64,000 nt of DNA, taken from NCBI GenBank assembly GCA_029891345.1, contig CM056993.1:108987800-109051799 (forward strand), written 5' to 3'. Made by a program: the position numbers and the translations under genes. Under the pieces are notes generated by a model, which made no database searches, was not told where the DNA came from, and saw only the letters and a program-made list of their open reading frames with translations. This DNA comes from Dryococelus australis. Taxonomy: Eukaryota > Arthropoda > Insecta > Phasmatodea > Phasmatidae. Positions 23,809 through 35,888 of the stretch are shown one piece after another. The number at the start of each line of letters is the position of its first letter. Position 1 is the stretch's first letter.

Positions 23809-24547
23809 GGTTCCTACATTCAATTTGTTTAACTGAACTTTAGGTATTTAGAATATAACTGATAGAAATTGCTGACTGTTCCAGAATGTGGGTAGTTCAT
23901 TTATTCAACTCTGAGTCAGCAACTACAGAAACTACATGATTAAGAATCATGATAATCAAAAGGCACTGTCGATTTTAATTTTTAATGTGTATTGGCGTAA
24001 CGAGAATGTTCTACTCTGTTGTACTTCGGCCTGCTGATTAAAATATTTTGTAGTAAATCAATAATGAGGCCCATACTTCACATACAAACCTATCTGGTGA
24101 CTGTATATAATTGTAGGTGTGGACTCAAAGTGGCCACAAAGGTCACTGACGTCGCTAAGGTGCACTAAGAACCGTGTTCGAACACTGCTTAACCAAGAAA
24201 GTAAGTGCAAGTTAGTATAACATGTAAACCGTCCCAATATTTACCTGCGACATATTCCGGTGACATTAAAAAGGATGCAATTTAAAAATATTGTCACACT
24301 TTATAACAAATGTTGGTATTCGTTTATATTGACTTGTTAGTTTTTAAATCTTTATTTCGCCAATCCAACCTCGGCTACTGAAGCATAACTCAACAATTTT
24401 GGAAGCCTACGTAGTTCTAAATTTCTTCCTATTTGATATTCTTTCGCTATGTGTAAAATTATTATTGTCGGAGGACTGACGACTTTATTCGCACACCGAT
24501 AAATTGTAAATGCAAAACTTTTAGCAGAGTGAATATTTTATAAATAC
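23809..24547. other. Non-coding, no recognised feature
   Basis: AT-rich sequence between the Gypsy and PIF/Harbinger elements with no coding or repeat signal I can identify. Confidence 0.5.
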
Positions 24548-24797
24548 GGCCCCTTACACAGAGGCGACTCGGTCGCGCCACTCGGTCGCTGGGTGGTAGT
24601 ATCCCATAAACGAGCATTGTAGAGGCGATAATGCTTGCGCACAGGCGACTGTGGCGCACGACTGTGGCGAGCGGTGGCGTGTCCCCGCCACCAGTGGCGA
24701 CTACAGAGTCGCGTACAATATTGCACACAAGCCACTTTTGGTGGTGTGTGATAGCGACTACTGCTGCCAGTCTCTGCCTGCCCGCTGCGTGTACACA

Positions 24798-26278
24798 ATG
24801 GCGTCATTTGATTCTGACAGATTCATAATAGAAGTAGAATCACGTTCTGGAATCTGGGATACAAGAAGTTATACGCATGGCAACAAACTTGCCAGAAGGA
24901 AAAACCTGGGAAGAATTATGCGGTATATTCGTCAAGAATTTTGAAGAAATGGGCGCATCAGACAAAAACAACGCAGGTTAGTTGATTTCACAGTAACTAT
25001 ATTAATATTAAGTATGTGCAATATATACATTAATGGAAGAAAAGAAACGTATCAAGACCTTAGAGATGTGATTAACATGATATTTTCTTGTGTATGCAGT
25101 TGACAGAAATGATTGCTATTCTAACCAAGGTGTACCTTATGATAGAACTATACAATGTAAGATAACTTATAATGAATACATTGTTCTTCTAAGTAGTAGC
25201 ATCATTTAATTCGAATAATGTCAAATATAAAACACAGTTTATACAAGATAATGAAAACAACTATAACTGGTATTTTGTAAATTGTCTAGTATTGCATCCT
25301 ATGCTGCCGCAGCAAAGATCCTTCTTCGCTGGATAAGTATTACACAAACTTTTCTCTGATTGTTAATGCACATCACATGTTCGCTGGTTGTATTAAAGCG
25401 TGCCCTTCCTCCGGTCCAATTATGCTCAAAGTACAGTTGAAGTCTACACTATCTCTTTCCCTGACAAAGTTGTGTAGTGCACAACATGCCTTAACAAGAG
25501 TTGCAGCATCATTAACGTTAATATTCAATGCTCTGTGAAATATGCGCTACTTGTTTGTGAGGATATCAAACAAGCATGCTATGTAGCGTCTCGCTCTCGA
25601 AAGGCGATAGTTGTATGTTTTCTTTTCCCGCGACAAATCTTTCCCCGCCATATGGCCTTTGCATGTGCGTGGAAAGAGCAAAGGTTTCATCGCCAACGAA
25701 AGTGAAAGGAAGAGGTTCACCACCCATTCTTATTGGTTTGTCACTTAGAATGTGTAAATAATTTACCTTAAGTTTTTAGAACAGCATACTATTTTGATAA
25801 ATTGCTGAATCAGATGCCTTACCATAGGAACCAATATCAACAAATGTGAACCTGTAATTTGAATCGCATACAACTAACAATACCATGGAGAAATATTTAT
25901 TGTGCCAAAAATATGATGATCCACTGCCAGCTGGTTGAATAAGTCGTATATGTTTACCACCAATTGCCCCTAAGCAGTTGGGGAAATTAGCCCGTGTTTC
26001 AAAACCATTTGCAATATTCAGCCATTTATCTTCAGTTAGGTCTGGAAAACAGATGTCATGTAGATGCTGCCAAATTGTCTCACAAACTTCAATTACTATC
26101 TTCCGTGCAGTGGAAATTCCACATCGAAATATGTAATGTAGATCTGTAAAGATGCAGTCGGTAGCAAGGTATCTGTAAAAAATAGTAAATATTAATATTC
26201 TGCATCTTACAATAATAAGGGATTTTCCTTTTCAGCTGTGGTGGAAGAGTTTTCGCGACTCATTTCGAAGGGAGCTGG

Positions 26279-26315
<37 letters not shown>

Positions 26316-27011
26316 GGCTCAGCTGCAGACACTGCTAGGAAAGAGTACATTCGCTACAAACAGTTATTCTTTCTTCTTCCTGTCTGCGAGACAAAACCGC
26401 CAGAGGAAACGTACAACGACCATACAGTGGAAACACCTACGACAGATACATTGCCTACGCCACCCGCTAGACAAAAGACAAAGAGAAACATAGTGGATGC
26501 AAAGGAACAAACGCTTACTCACGCACTATCCAAGAATATAGAAAAAAGAGCAGCACAACACTGTGATGATAATGATGGTGACAGACGATTTCTGTTAAAT
26601 TTCTTACCCCATTTCAAAGCTCTTCCTGACAACGTTAAACTTGATGTTAAGGGTGAGTTTATAATAATTTTACAGAAGTACAAACAATGTACGAGTGCTG
26701 GTCGGCTGTATTCTTCTACATTCAATTACATGTATCCACAGCACTCTTCATCAAGCACTACAGCTCTACACTCGCCATTCCAACACTATCAGAACACAAA
26801 CACAGGACCTCCTGCAGTCTCGTATGATGAATCTCGACAATCCGACGTTCCTCAAACTCATCAGTACAATGCCCGCTATCCATCTGCGCCGACATCATCT
26901 GGTGATAGTCAATCACAGTTCCAGAGTCAATCCCTTGCTTCATCAGCAGCAAGAAGCCATGCTGTGTCTCCACACTCTGATGTGTCCAGCATTTGTGAAG
27001 ACTTTCTGTAA
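24798..27011 (+). pseudogene. MADF-BESS protein of the PIF/Harbinger element
   Basis: This is the accessory DNA-binding partner of PIF/Harbinger transposases; MADF binds DNA and BESS mediates protein contacts. Exon 1 (24,798-24,976) starts at ATG and gives the MADF N-terminus DRFIIEVESRSGIWDTRSY; a one-base shift at the A-run near 24,900 separates it from WEELCGIFVKNFEEMG. The donor is GCAG|GTTAGT. Exon 2 (26,236-27,011) follows the acceptor TTTTCAG with WWKSFRDSFRRELE, a run of about 33 A, then SGSAADTARKEYIRYKQL. A BESS-like motif (RRFLLNFLPHFKALPDNVKL) lies near 26,580-26,640, and the tail is Ser/Gln-rich. The A-run and exon-1 shift leave the frame uncertain. Confidence 0.85.
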
Positions 27012-27797
27012 TGAAATTTCATAGAGAATTTAATCATTAATCATAATGTGGATTTCTATACATTACAGAAGGTTCGAATACATGTAATATATGTCAATAT
27101 TGTTTTATTTTACATATATTAAAACAGATATTGTAATACTCCACATGTTGTTAATCATTTGTAAACATAGACGTGTTATTGAGTACCTGTGCCAATTTGT
27201 ATATATATATATATATAATATGTTTGTGAATGTAGACCTAAAACCCTGTCCTGTAGAAACACATTTATTTATCCATGAAAACGAATCTGAATATGTGCTT
27301 ACATTCGGCCCTACTTACTTAACCTAGCCAATCTGATAAACGTAAGTTATACCCTGCGAATTACGATGTGTCTGTGGCAAACCAATAACAACTGTTCATG
27401 ATAAAAACCAGTTGCCAGAAATGTAACTGATTAGCCTATGTTCCATTTGTTTATAGAGTAACCTAATTTTGCTGAATTAGCTATAGTACCCACCTGAGTG
27501 TAATCGCAAGTCTCTCCTCGGCTGGTATACTCTTCCTCATAATTGTATCAGCTTTCCCAATGTGTGTTTTCAGTAAGGACAAAAGATCGTCAAAAGAGTT
27601 TTTCGACATCCTGAAATAGTTATGGATCTTACAGCTGTCTTGTTTTAATTCACTAATAATGGTGTAAAATTGTCCACTCGTCAATCGATCCGCAGTTAAT
27701 GGATATATCCACAACAATAGCTGTTGTTTACGACGAAGGTGACGACACCGTGCCTCAGGAGGAGTACATGAAGAAGATTTTCTTCATCGGAGTCCAT
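25380..27797 (-). pseudogene. PIF/Harbinger transposase
   Basis: A DDE transposase that would excise and insert the element. Exon 1 (27,494-27,797) starts at the ATG at 27,797, with a frameshift soon after, then RLTSGQFYTIISELKQ, FRMSKNSFDDLLSLL and EERLAITLR. The donor reads CTCAG|GTGGGT. Exon 2 starts at 26,172 after TTTTTTACAG, restoring the conserved junction ITLR-YLATD. It contains WQHLHDICFPDLTEDKWLN and NCLGAIGGKHIRL, where the family's first catalytic Asp (GAIDGKH) is Gly. The second-Asp block FVGDETFAL and the terminal KACCALHNFVRERD near 25,420 are present. Stops and shifts occur near 25,770 and 25,580. The intron (26,173-27,493) contains exon 2 of the plus-strand MADF gene. Confidence 0.88.
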
Positions 27798-27940
27798 GTT
27801 TACAACTACGTATTTTGCCGCATGAATGTTGCACACGAATGACGGCATCGTGCCACAGAGACGCGCCACTTAGTCGCTTGTACACGCGACAGCGTGGTGA
27901 GGCGCAGTGGCGCAACCAAGTCGCCCGTGTGTAAGGGGCC

Positions 27941-28904
27941 TAGGCGAATGTATTTCATTATGTGTATAAAATAAACAGAAATATTAAATAAGTTCAGTGT
28001 CCACAAATTGACACGCCACACTTTTAATATGGTGATAATATACGAAACAACGTTCTCTACATTTCTACCAACTTAAGTGGAAGAATGATAGACGGTGTGT
28101 ATGTTGAAATATACAAAATGTACTTGTAAGTTTGGCTACAACTGTTGCGGTGTGATTCCGTATGAAAAATCAAGTAGAAAAGATATGCAAGACTTGTCAC
28201 CTAAAGTTATTGTTAAAGGTATTGTTCACCTTTAAAAATGGGGCGAGGGAACCGTTTAGATTATTGGGAAATATTAGAGGAACGAAACAAATCGCACAGT
28301 GTATGAGTAAATTAACATTGAGCTCTCGAAAGGTAACTGTAAATAACATCCCCAGTAAGAAACCAAATAGGGGTTGCTACCATCACATCGCAGTAAATTG
28401 TACACCTGAGGAATTGCTAAGTTTTCAAGAAGAATTATTGATCACCATCTTCAAACTTACAAATAATATCAACTTGTTGTAACACTCTATCCCGCTATTT
28501 TTGCGAGAAAACGACCCTCACAATTAAGGGAGGCCATCAAATACCTTGCAAGGGCAAACTGAGTGGTTTGTGTTCCTGGGCGCCATTTTAATTTTTCAGG
28601 GTTACATGTGATTTAGCTACTTGTGACTGTTTATCACACGATGCACAATTGCTACATTTTTTAGGTGGTCAATTAAATTTTTAAAACAGGTGCTCAAAGT
28701 GCTGCAAACGTACATTAATGTCTGCATTGCAAGGTCGTAACATTGACTGTCACATTCTCTGGGACAAGGCGGGGTTGGTTCGTATTGTATCGCAGGAAGC
28801 TATTATCCCTGTCACGAGGTCATCTGCCTTGTCGACTGGCTATTATACTCTTCACTTGGCCTCTCAGGAAGAAATCGAGCAGTGTTAGATCAGGGAAACC
28901 TCTT
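27941..28904. other. Non-coding, one unsupported open frame
   Basis: A plus-strand open frame of 106 codons at 28,162-28,482 has CKTC near its start and a Lys/Leu-rich body but matches no family I recognise. It could be a remnant of an unidentified repeat. Nothing else is visible. Confidence 0.4.
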
Positions 28905-29325
28905 CCCATTATATATAACTTGAGCACTTTAGAAATGAACCTTAAAAAGCCACTGCCCCTGCATGCATATATTTTTATGGGAGCACTTAGTTACATTCGC
29001 CCAGTAATGTTGGTCACGATGGATGGAAAGTAGTTCCATATCATAACATCGAATAGCATGTGTTAGGTAGCCATTTGTGATAACTTAAAATTAATCATTT
29101 CGCTTTCTATTTTTTTTTTTAATGCACCGAAGTGTAAATATGAGCCAGTTTGTGAAGTAATTTCTTTCTTAATAATTTTACAGTTCCATTTGACCTACGC
29201 ATGAATAAAGTGATGAGGCTCACAGCGATGTTAATTTTACACAAGGCGGAGGAATACACAACGTGTATTCAAGCAAATCCTAAACAGGGCTTTCAAAAGT
29301 GCTCATTTTATCGTAATAAGCTTAT
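28905..29325. mobile_element. Hairpin-TIR element, ~420-bp subfamily (copy A)
   Basis: It is the reverse orientation of the copy at 63,588-64,000. Shared blocks include ATGGATGGAAAGTAGTT, GCCATTTGTGATAAC (ACCATTTGTGATAAC in the other copy), ATGTTAATTTTAC and AGGGCTTTCAAAAGTGCTCA. Its right terminus is recognisable, the left is eroded. There are no coding features; an open frame at 29,201-29,542 runs off its end and is accidental. Confidence 0.7.
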
Positions 29326-29784
29326 ACCTGCCTCGAAAGTTCTAACACAGGTAGTTACACACACCACGGGCATTGTTGGGTGGTGCCCTATCATGCTGAA
29401 GCCACATGAGGCAACGTACCAGAACTGTTATGTCCTTCTACAATTCGGGTGTTGTCTGTTTCAAGAACATTTGCTAGACATAACTATCAAGACAATCGTA
29501 AGAGGTATGATCTACCAAAGAATCATCGATTATGTCTGCTAACGTGTTCAAAGAAAACCACTCTTGGTATGGTGTCTTGATGGTAGTGAGTTGGTTTTAA
29601 TCAGTTCATACCTGACGGTTTCGCTGTTGAACATATCGTCATGAGTGAAAAATTCTTCGTGTGTAAAGATTACCGACTTGTGAAACTCCAGATCACAACC
29701 AGGCACAGAAGTCGTTTCTGGGGAGAAAACCACAGGGCCAAACTGCCTTGCTCTTTCTTCTGTGGTAAGGGTGCAGTAGCTGGT
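29326..29784. other. Non-coding, no recognised feature
   Basis: No recognisable coding or repeat signal between two hairpin-TIR elements. Confidence 0.4.
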
Positions 29785-29819
29785 ATAGGCTGTTCACAGG
29801 TAAAGTGGCATTTTTGAGG
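29785..29819. mobile_element. Hairpin-TIR element, left piece (split by Polinton-like insertion)
   Basis: Reads ATAGGCTGTTCACAGGTAAA and ends in TTGAGG (29,814-29,819), the duplicated target hexamer. Its continuation is at 36,404-36,611. Confidence 0.85.
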
Positions 29820-30104
29820 AGTAGATGTATAATGGGGATCCTGGACCACCCCACATTTTCATCGAAAAATCCAGCAACTTGAGACCAAAATCAATGTTTA
29901 TTTGCTCCAAAATCATGGTTTGAAATTTAATAATTTACACATTCTAAAAAACATGCAATTTTTATCGAAAATAAAGCATTTTTACCCCAAAATCAAGCAA
30001 ATTTATCAGTTTTTTTTTTAAATTGCCATGCAGGTTTTTGTGCTGATTAAAAAACAAGTAATTTTAGATCAAAATTAAGCTACTTTATCCCAAAAACACT
30101 ACAG
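29820..30104 (+). repeat. Left TIR of Polinton-like element
   Basis: Aligns in reverse with 36,132-36,403, e.g. AATTTAATAATTTACACATT here versus AATTTAATAATTTACGCATT. The interior is built of repeated AAAATCAAG/AAAATCATG-like units. Confidence 0.88.
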
Positions 30105-30261
30105 TGTAGTGTGGAAAGCATTGATTGCTGAGGTTTCAGTAGTAGCATTTTTTGCATCAATGCCTATATACTGATTATATGGACAAAAGTAATGATTTTT
30201 GGCTCAAATTTTGAATGGTTTGATGATAATTTCATAAATGTGGGCACCTTCACATTTATTA

Positions 30262-30345
30262 AATTATCCTCTCAACCAGGGATCGAACCCCGAATCTCGA
30301 ATTACAAATGAAGCACCCAACCACTGAGCCAAAGTGGTTCGGCAA
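30262..30345 (-). repeat. tRNA-like sequence (SINE head)
   Basis: On the minus strand an A-box-like TGGCTCAGTGGTTGGGTGCT and a B-box GGTTCGATCCC are spaced as in a tRNA. The acceptor arms (GCCGAACC against the far end) do not pair, so this is a tRNA-derived SINE or pseudo-tRNA, not a functional gene. It lies within the Polinton-like element. Confidence 0.55.
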
Positions 30346-30599
30346 GACACGCACTGATAAAAATGCTACATGTGGTGAGCTACAATGTTAATAATGGGAT
30401 TGTTCGATGCTTGGTGAGGAAATAGTTTTAATCGCACTTGCAGCGGAGATTCGTAGATCTCTGCAAGGAGATAATTTTCCGCATCTGCACTTGTCGAGAG
30501 TTCGCAGTTGCACACAAGGAGATATCAGTTGAGTGATAACATGCTTGCTGTTGCCGCGAGAGTTCGCAGAGGCCAGATACTCACTGTAAAATTACTCCT

Positions 30600-30775
30600 T
30601 ATTGCAGACAGAGTATGCTGCACTTCAGTTGCAAACAAGAGTGTAGATAAGCTTTTTTTTTTGTCACTACGAGAGAGTGCTGAAGTTTAGTTGTGGACGA
30701 GAGAGCAGATAAGATTTTTACTATCACTATGAGAATGCACTGCAGTTCAGTAAATGAAGAAGATAAGCTAATTTG
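30600..30775. repeat. Degenerate ~60-bp tandem repeat
   Basis: Three imperfect copies share the pattern GTATGCTGCACTTCAGTTG or GAGTGCTGAAGTTTAGTTG followed by an AGATAAG-type end. They are probably a locally expanded unit within the Polinton-like element. Confidence 0.5.
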
Positions 30776-30899
30776 TAAAAGTTATTGCTAGTCGGAGCTG
30801 CGCAACTACACAAATATTGAATTCACAAGAAAGAGTTAAAATAGAATTTTTTTTGTTTGATTTCTGTTCTTACCACTGTTCATTTCTCTACTCAATTCT

Positions 30900-30931
<32 letters not shown>

Positions 30932-31064
30932 CTTAATTTTCGTCCCAGCCCTTGGCAAATATCTCATTAAATTTCTCAAAACTCATGTTTCCTCCAACAA
31001 AATCGCAATATATATGTCTCAAATTCGTTCAAGATTTGAGAAATGTCCTTGTTACTATATGCTA

Positions 31065-31145
31065 TTCATGTTAGAGTGAGCACATTTGAAAACCCTCTCA
31101 TTTAGAATAATAGCCAATAAATATATTTTGTTTTAGCCATATATG
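31065..31145. mobile_element. Hairpin-TIR element fragment inside the Polinton-like element
   Basis: GAGCACATTTGAAAACCCTC followed by TAATAGCCAATAAATATATT matches the reverse of the family end seen at 7,970-8,047. It is a short fragment, and unlike the flanking copy it lies inside the Polinton-like element. Confidence 0.6.
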
Positions 31146-31457
31146 TTGACTTCAGAGTGCAGTGTAATGAACAGGTGTCTACTAGAATAAAATGGCGGCG
31201 AATGTGCAGAGGACGAGCACAAAGAGGCGTAAAAAAAAAGCATTTAAGATGTGGCTAGAAACTGAAACAGCCAAATGCATTAACAAAATGTGTACTGTTT
31301 TGAAAGTCAACTGTTGTATGTGATTTTCATACACTCAATTCTCCATATGTTTTCAAATATTTTTCTTAATCATCGCACATCTTATTAATAAAATTAGAAG
31401 CAATTAGTAGATCCAGCAAAATACCAGGTCTAACACATAACTAAAATAACAAATTAA

Positions 31458-34400
31458 TTATAAATTTTGATATCCATATGTCAGTGTATCGATTTTATTT
31501 TCTAGTATAATTATCTTGTCATCGCATTGACTTAATGCGATTTTATTAACTTCTACTGTATATAATTTGTATTTCTCGCCCTTTATCAAATTCATTGTTC
31601 TATATTGAATTTTCTCATCAAACAAACAATTCTTATAGTCTTCGAATGTAATTATCTTATTAACAACACATTTCTTCACACCTTTAGATTTTTTTCTTTA
31701 TCACCAACTCTATATGCATATATTTTTGCTTATAAGCCAACAAATTCTTTAATTATTTTCCCATTACAGTCATCTTTCATTTTTCCGAAAACTTTTTTAT
31801 TTATTTGAGGCATGTTATAAATAAACTCATTTGTATAATCACAGTGGTTCAAATCTTTCTAACATTGTCTTCATATATTTCTATAAATCTTGTGCATAAT
31901 TGGATTTTGTCACCATATTTTTGTTTCATCACTTTATAATGGAAATCATACATTAATTCTTTCGATATGTCCAAAATTGACATACCCACATAAATAGGCT
32001 TATTAAATTTTACATTTGTTTTATTCATATGTATAGATACAACATTTTCATTAAATATAGTAGTTCTTTTGAAATTTGGTTTTGTTACTAATTTTTCACA
32101 TTTTTCAGAATCTGGGACTAGTTTTATATTAACTCTGCTTCTAATATTTTCCATATATTTACTTAACGCCCAATTATTTATGAGATTATGAAAAAACCTT
32201 TTCGAAATCAATTTTGCATTATTTTTCATCTCTGTATTCAAATCAATATAGTTCTTCAGCCAATCACACTGAACAAATACCAATATTCAATGTATTTTAG
32301 TGAAGTTTAATCCATTATTTAGACCCTGTTTCAAGTTGCAATAATGAATTACATACTTTTGTTTGTTATTTAAAGTTGTTAATAATTTAGATTGATTTGT
32401 CTTTGGAACTACCTTACTTTCAGGACAAAAAGATAGACCTTCATGTAAATTATGTAGTTCTTGTGGATAGTCTAAATCAACTTCTAATATATAACCATAC
32501 TCAGAATCATTCTCCAAATTTAATATTTTTTCGCTCCACTACTCTAAATCATTTAATGTATAATAAACCCATTCAAAACCACCATATGGTAAATATTGCG
32601 ATATTGCCCATCCATATAAATTATTAGCATCGAGATATGCTAAGTAGTTGGACTCTTGATTTGGATTAAAATCTTCTAAATATTTTTTATTAGCTTTAAA
32701 CATTGTGAAATACCACCTCGAATTCCTTTTTCAATCATTAAAATCATATCATAGTTACGAAATAAATCTAGTGTTTGTTTAGTCACTTTTAACATTGCGT
32801 CCCGCGATAAACCTAGTGCTGTAAAATGCCATGTAGGGTCTAAATCATATGAATTTATACATGTGTTTCTAAAATTTTCGAATATATCTGCTAACAATAA
32901 TACATCACTTTTTAAATATAAATCATGGTATTCACCAAGATTTTTTATATTAAATTGGTTCCATATATTTTTTGCATGTTCGTATTCATCATCAGACATT
33001 CTATTTTGATTTAATTTTTTGTAAAATTCACTCTTTGATGGAAGTTGAGTGTCTTCAAATTTCTTCCAATTATCCATATAATCATATGGGTAAACACCCT
33101 TCCTAATAACTAAATCAACTTGACCTCCTGGAAAATGTTTTTGTGTGTGTTTCATTTGATCTTTAGTTAAATTAGATGATAATCTATCTAAACTACTACC
33201 CATAAATTTGAATGTCTATAAATTTCATTTTTAAATTTTCTGGTTTTTCGCAAAAGTTACAAACTTTTTTTTCATTATTTGCAATTAATTATATATTTTT
33301 ATCATCATATCCTAACTCTTCAATAAATAAATGAGCATCATACCTGGCTAAATAATGAAAATAAATTGGTACAAAATCTGGTCATTTTCATTGTAAATCA
33401 CAATTGATGCATTTTTGATTAATGAATTTTCCACTTATGTGGTCATGGCGATGTACTTTTTTATATTCCTTAAAATATTCACACACGCATACAGTGCATT
33501 TTTTTAATTTGTCGTATAGTATTTTTTCTTTTTTTGTTAGTGAATGCATTGGCTCAATTTGCGAATAAATTTGTCCAATCTCATCCACTTCGCTTTTTAT
33601 TGATCGCTTAAATATTTTATGAGCATCGGGGCCACGATATACAACTGGTGGCTTATACTCACCATAATTCGATACAATATAATAGCAAAAACCAGAAGCT
33701 TTATGTAATCGATATTTCATTGTATATAATTCGTCATTCAACTTTAAATCAATGTTATTTATTTGTGCATTGGTAAGTTTAAATTTTTCTTTGGATATTT
33801 TTTTGTAAAGGTCATTATCAATGTCATCTTCTGTTAAATTTGTATATTTTTTGATAAGGTTAAATTTATAAATTTCTTTTGGATTTGTTTTAGTTGTTAA
33901 TATTTTATTTTGAATTGATTCAAAATCTACATATGTTATGAATGAAACTTTCGTGGTGTGTTTTATATTTTTAAATTTTATTTGCTCTTCTTTTTGGGGT
34001 AAAGTGATTTCTACAGCTTCATTTTTAGAACAATATTCAGTATGTATATTAAATTTTTCTAAAAGAATTGAAGGCACATATCACATATATAAGCTTTACA
34101 CTTATGATTATCTTTCTGCATTGAAAGCAGTTTCGACAAATCTTTTATCCAACAATAACGCAAATTTTTATCATCTTTGAAATAAAGTAAATTTATATGC
34201 TTATCCTTTTTATTTTTGTACGTTTTAGTGGATATACCATAGATTTTTCATCTTCAATACAGCATACATTTAAAGATGTATCAATTTGATTTTATATTTT
34301 TGGTATATCATCATTTTAAATTGGTTATTCAAATTTATCTATTACTTAATCAATATTGAGCCCAACATATTCTATATTTGGTTACTCTATCTGAATGACT

Positions 34401-34915
34401 GTCTGCTGGAAATAATGCATATTTTATTGCCCAAAGAAAACATTTTTTGTTGTCATTCTCCACATTTATGCATGCTTTTTTATTATTTATTATTTCTGGT
34501 AGTTCAATATATGATGATCCTTTTAATGGATTATACTTATTTATTGCTAATTGTATAACCATTATTCTATTTAAAGTCCACCCCGAACCTATTTTTTGGA
34601 ATTCAGAAAAATTTGTAATTATTTCTTGCATTATACATTTATAAATTCTTTTAATATCTCCATCATTCAATATTGTATAATTTGGTGATTAAAATGAAAA
34701 TAATTCAACTTGATTATTTTCTTGCTTACGACAATTGATATATAATTTAATACTGGTTTTCAACCCTCTAAATGCTTTAAGGTTGTTGTATATTATCTCA
34801 AATACAATCTTTTTTACTGATCTTAAAAAATGATTAGGTTCTGCTAAATTAAAGTTATTTTCAATGTTATATGTAGATATTATACCGTTAAAAGCTTTGT
34901 TAACATTTAGCTTTT
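31458..34915 (-). pseudogene. polB: Polinton-type family B DNA polymerase (AT-rich element)
   Basis: A protein-primed polymerase that would replicate the element. Reading on the minus strand: an N-terminal domain (NKAFNGIISTYNIENNF, GSGWTLNRIMVIQLAINKY and KGSSYIELPE at 34,350-34,915), exonuclease motif I YVDFES near 33,920, a zinc/HNH-like HRHDHISGKFINQKC near 33,430, LYLKSDVLLLADIFENF near 32,910, the palm motif-A block LDANNLYGWAIS near 32,610, and a degraded motif B (NNWALSKYMENIR instead of NNS-type near 32,180). Where the catalytic DTDS should follow QKYGDKIQL (near 31,910) the sequence is CTRFIEIY: the motif is missing. Several stops and frameshifts occur. The C-terminal piece (31,458-31,679) ends TLTYGYQNL, like the homologue at 57.6 kb. 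Confidence 0.93.
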
Positions 34916-35636
34916 ATTGGTTCTTCTACTTCTTTTGTTAACAAATAAAGGATTATAAAATTGAAATTTTTCTCTTAATTCTTTTTTATCTTTAGGATAT
35001 AATTCACTGATATTTTTGTCAGCTAAATGTAAATTTGAAATATATTCTTTGTTGTCTCTTCGTTTGTTCATTTCTAATAAATGGATTAAGCGTTGTAATT
35101 AAATTATCTTTCCTTAAATTAGGAAAATATGTTATCCCAAAGCTTTTAGTTTTAGTCCTTAATTGCGCAACTGTGAATCATTTAGATTCTCGATAGGATC
35201 TTTTAATTTATATTCTCTTGCTTAAATAATACTTCCAATAAGATGATATTTATGTAATTTATATTATTTTTTATTTTTCTCCCCTAGCTATAGTTCTCAA
35301 ATGCCTCACTCTCCTATTGCTCAGATTAACTGCTAGATTGTTTATCGCCATTTTTATTCTCTTTATAAGCGAAACTAATTATTGAAGACAACAATATTTA
35401 TATATAGAATGAAAAGCTAAAAAATAGTAAATATATTGATAAATGAAGTCCTTTTAGGGGTGTCTAAGTTCAGCGAATTTCTTGTTAAGACGATGATTCT
35501 TATTATATTCACTAACACAATTGTTACATGTTGTTCTAAGTTTGTCCTTATTTCTGTTATGAACTGAAAATAATTTTATATGTTTATTCTCTTTACATGC
35601 TCTATTGTTTTTTGTTTGTTAGTTATTGTGTTGAAT

Positions 35637-35888
35637 TTAATTTAGAATATCTACTAACACATTGTGTGATTTCGAATTTTTATGCCCTTTGAGAGATGCA
35701 ACACCAACATATTTTCCACATTCGCATAGTACGTTCTCCTTGTTTAACTCATATTGATGCCTAGCATATTCAGCACGACATTTTTTACAAGTGTTAATAA
35801 GCTTGTCTTTTGTGAATTTATGTGGTGAAAAACTTTCTTTGGTTAATACTTAGCCACACTTTTTACTATGCTTTTCTCGATTCTCCAT
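35637..35888 (-). pseudogene. Short Cys-rich (zinc-binding-like) ORF of the Polinton-like element
   Basis: From the ATG at 35,888 a frame with one internal stop (codon 13) reads KFTKDKLINTCKKCRAEYAR and VLCECGKYV, then KGHKNSKSH. The CxxC pairs and a terminal His pair suggest a small zinc-binding protein. Just downstream, on the same strand, a related phrase (LRTTCNNCVSEYNKN near 35,510-35,550) repeats the Cys-x2-Cys pattern, so the original protein may have had several units. It lies upstream of the polymerase on the same strand. The family is not identified; function unknown. Confidence 0.5.

Larger units (their letters stand above)
24548..27940. mobile_element. PIF/Harbinger DNA transposon with two interleaved genes
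   Basis: Ends are inverted repeats: GGCCCCTTACACAGAGGCGA on the left and, in reverse, GGCCCCTTACACACGGGCGA on the right, with about 36 bp of clear similarity and many subterminal GCGACT motifs. Flanking triplets are TAC and TAG, an imperfect 3-bp duplication; PIF/Harbinger elements duplicate 3 bp. The 3.4-kb interior has the superfamily's two genes, a MADF/Myb-like DNA-binding protein (plus strand) and a DDE transposase (minus strand). Both contain one intron and each has an exon inside the other's intron. Both genes are damaged. Confidence 0.9.

Noticed and set aside
28162..28482. A genuine 106-codon gene
   Set aside because: No recognised family, no conserved neighbours, and transposon-rich context; kept only as a note.
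30262..30345. A functional tRNA gene
   Set aside because: B box and partial A box are present but the acceptor stem does not pair; better explained as a SINE head.
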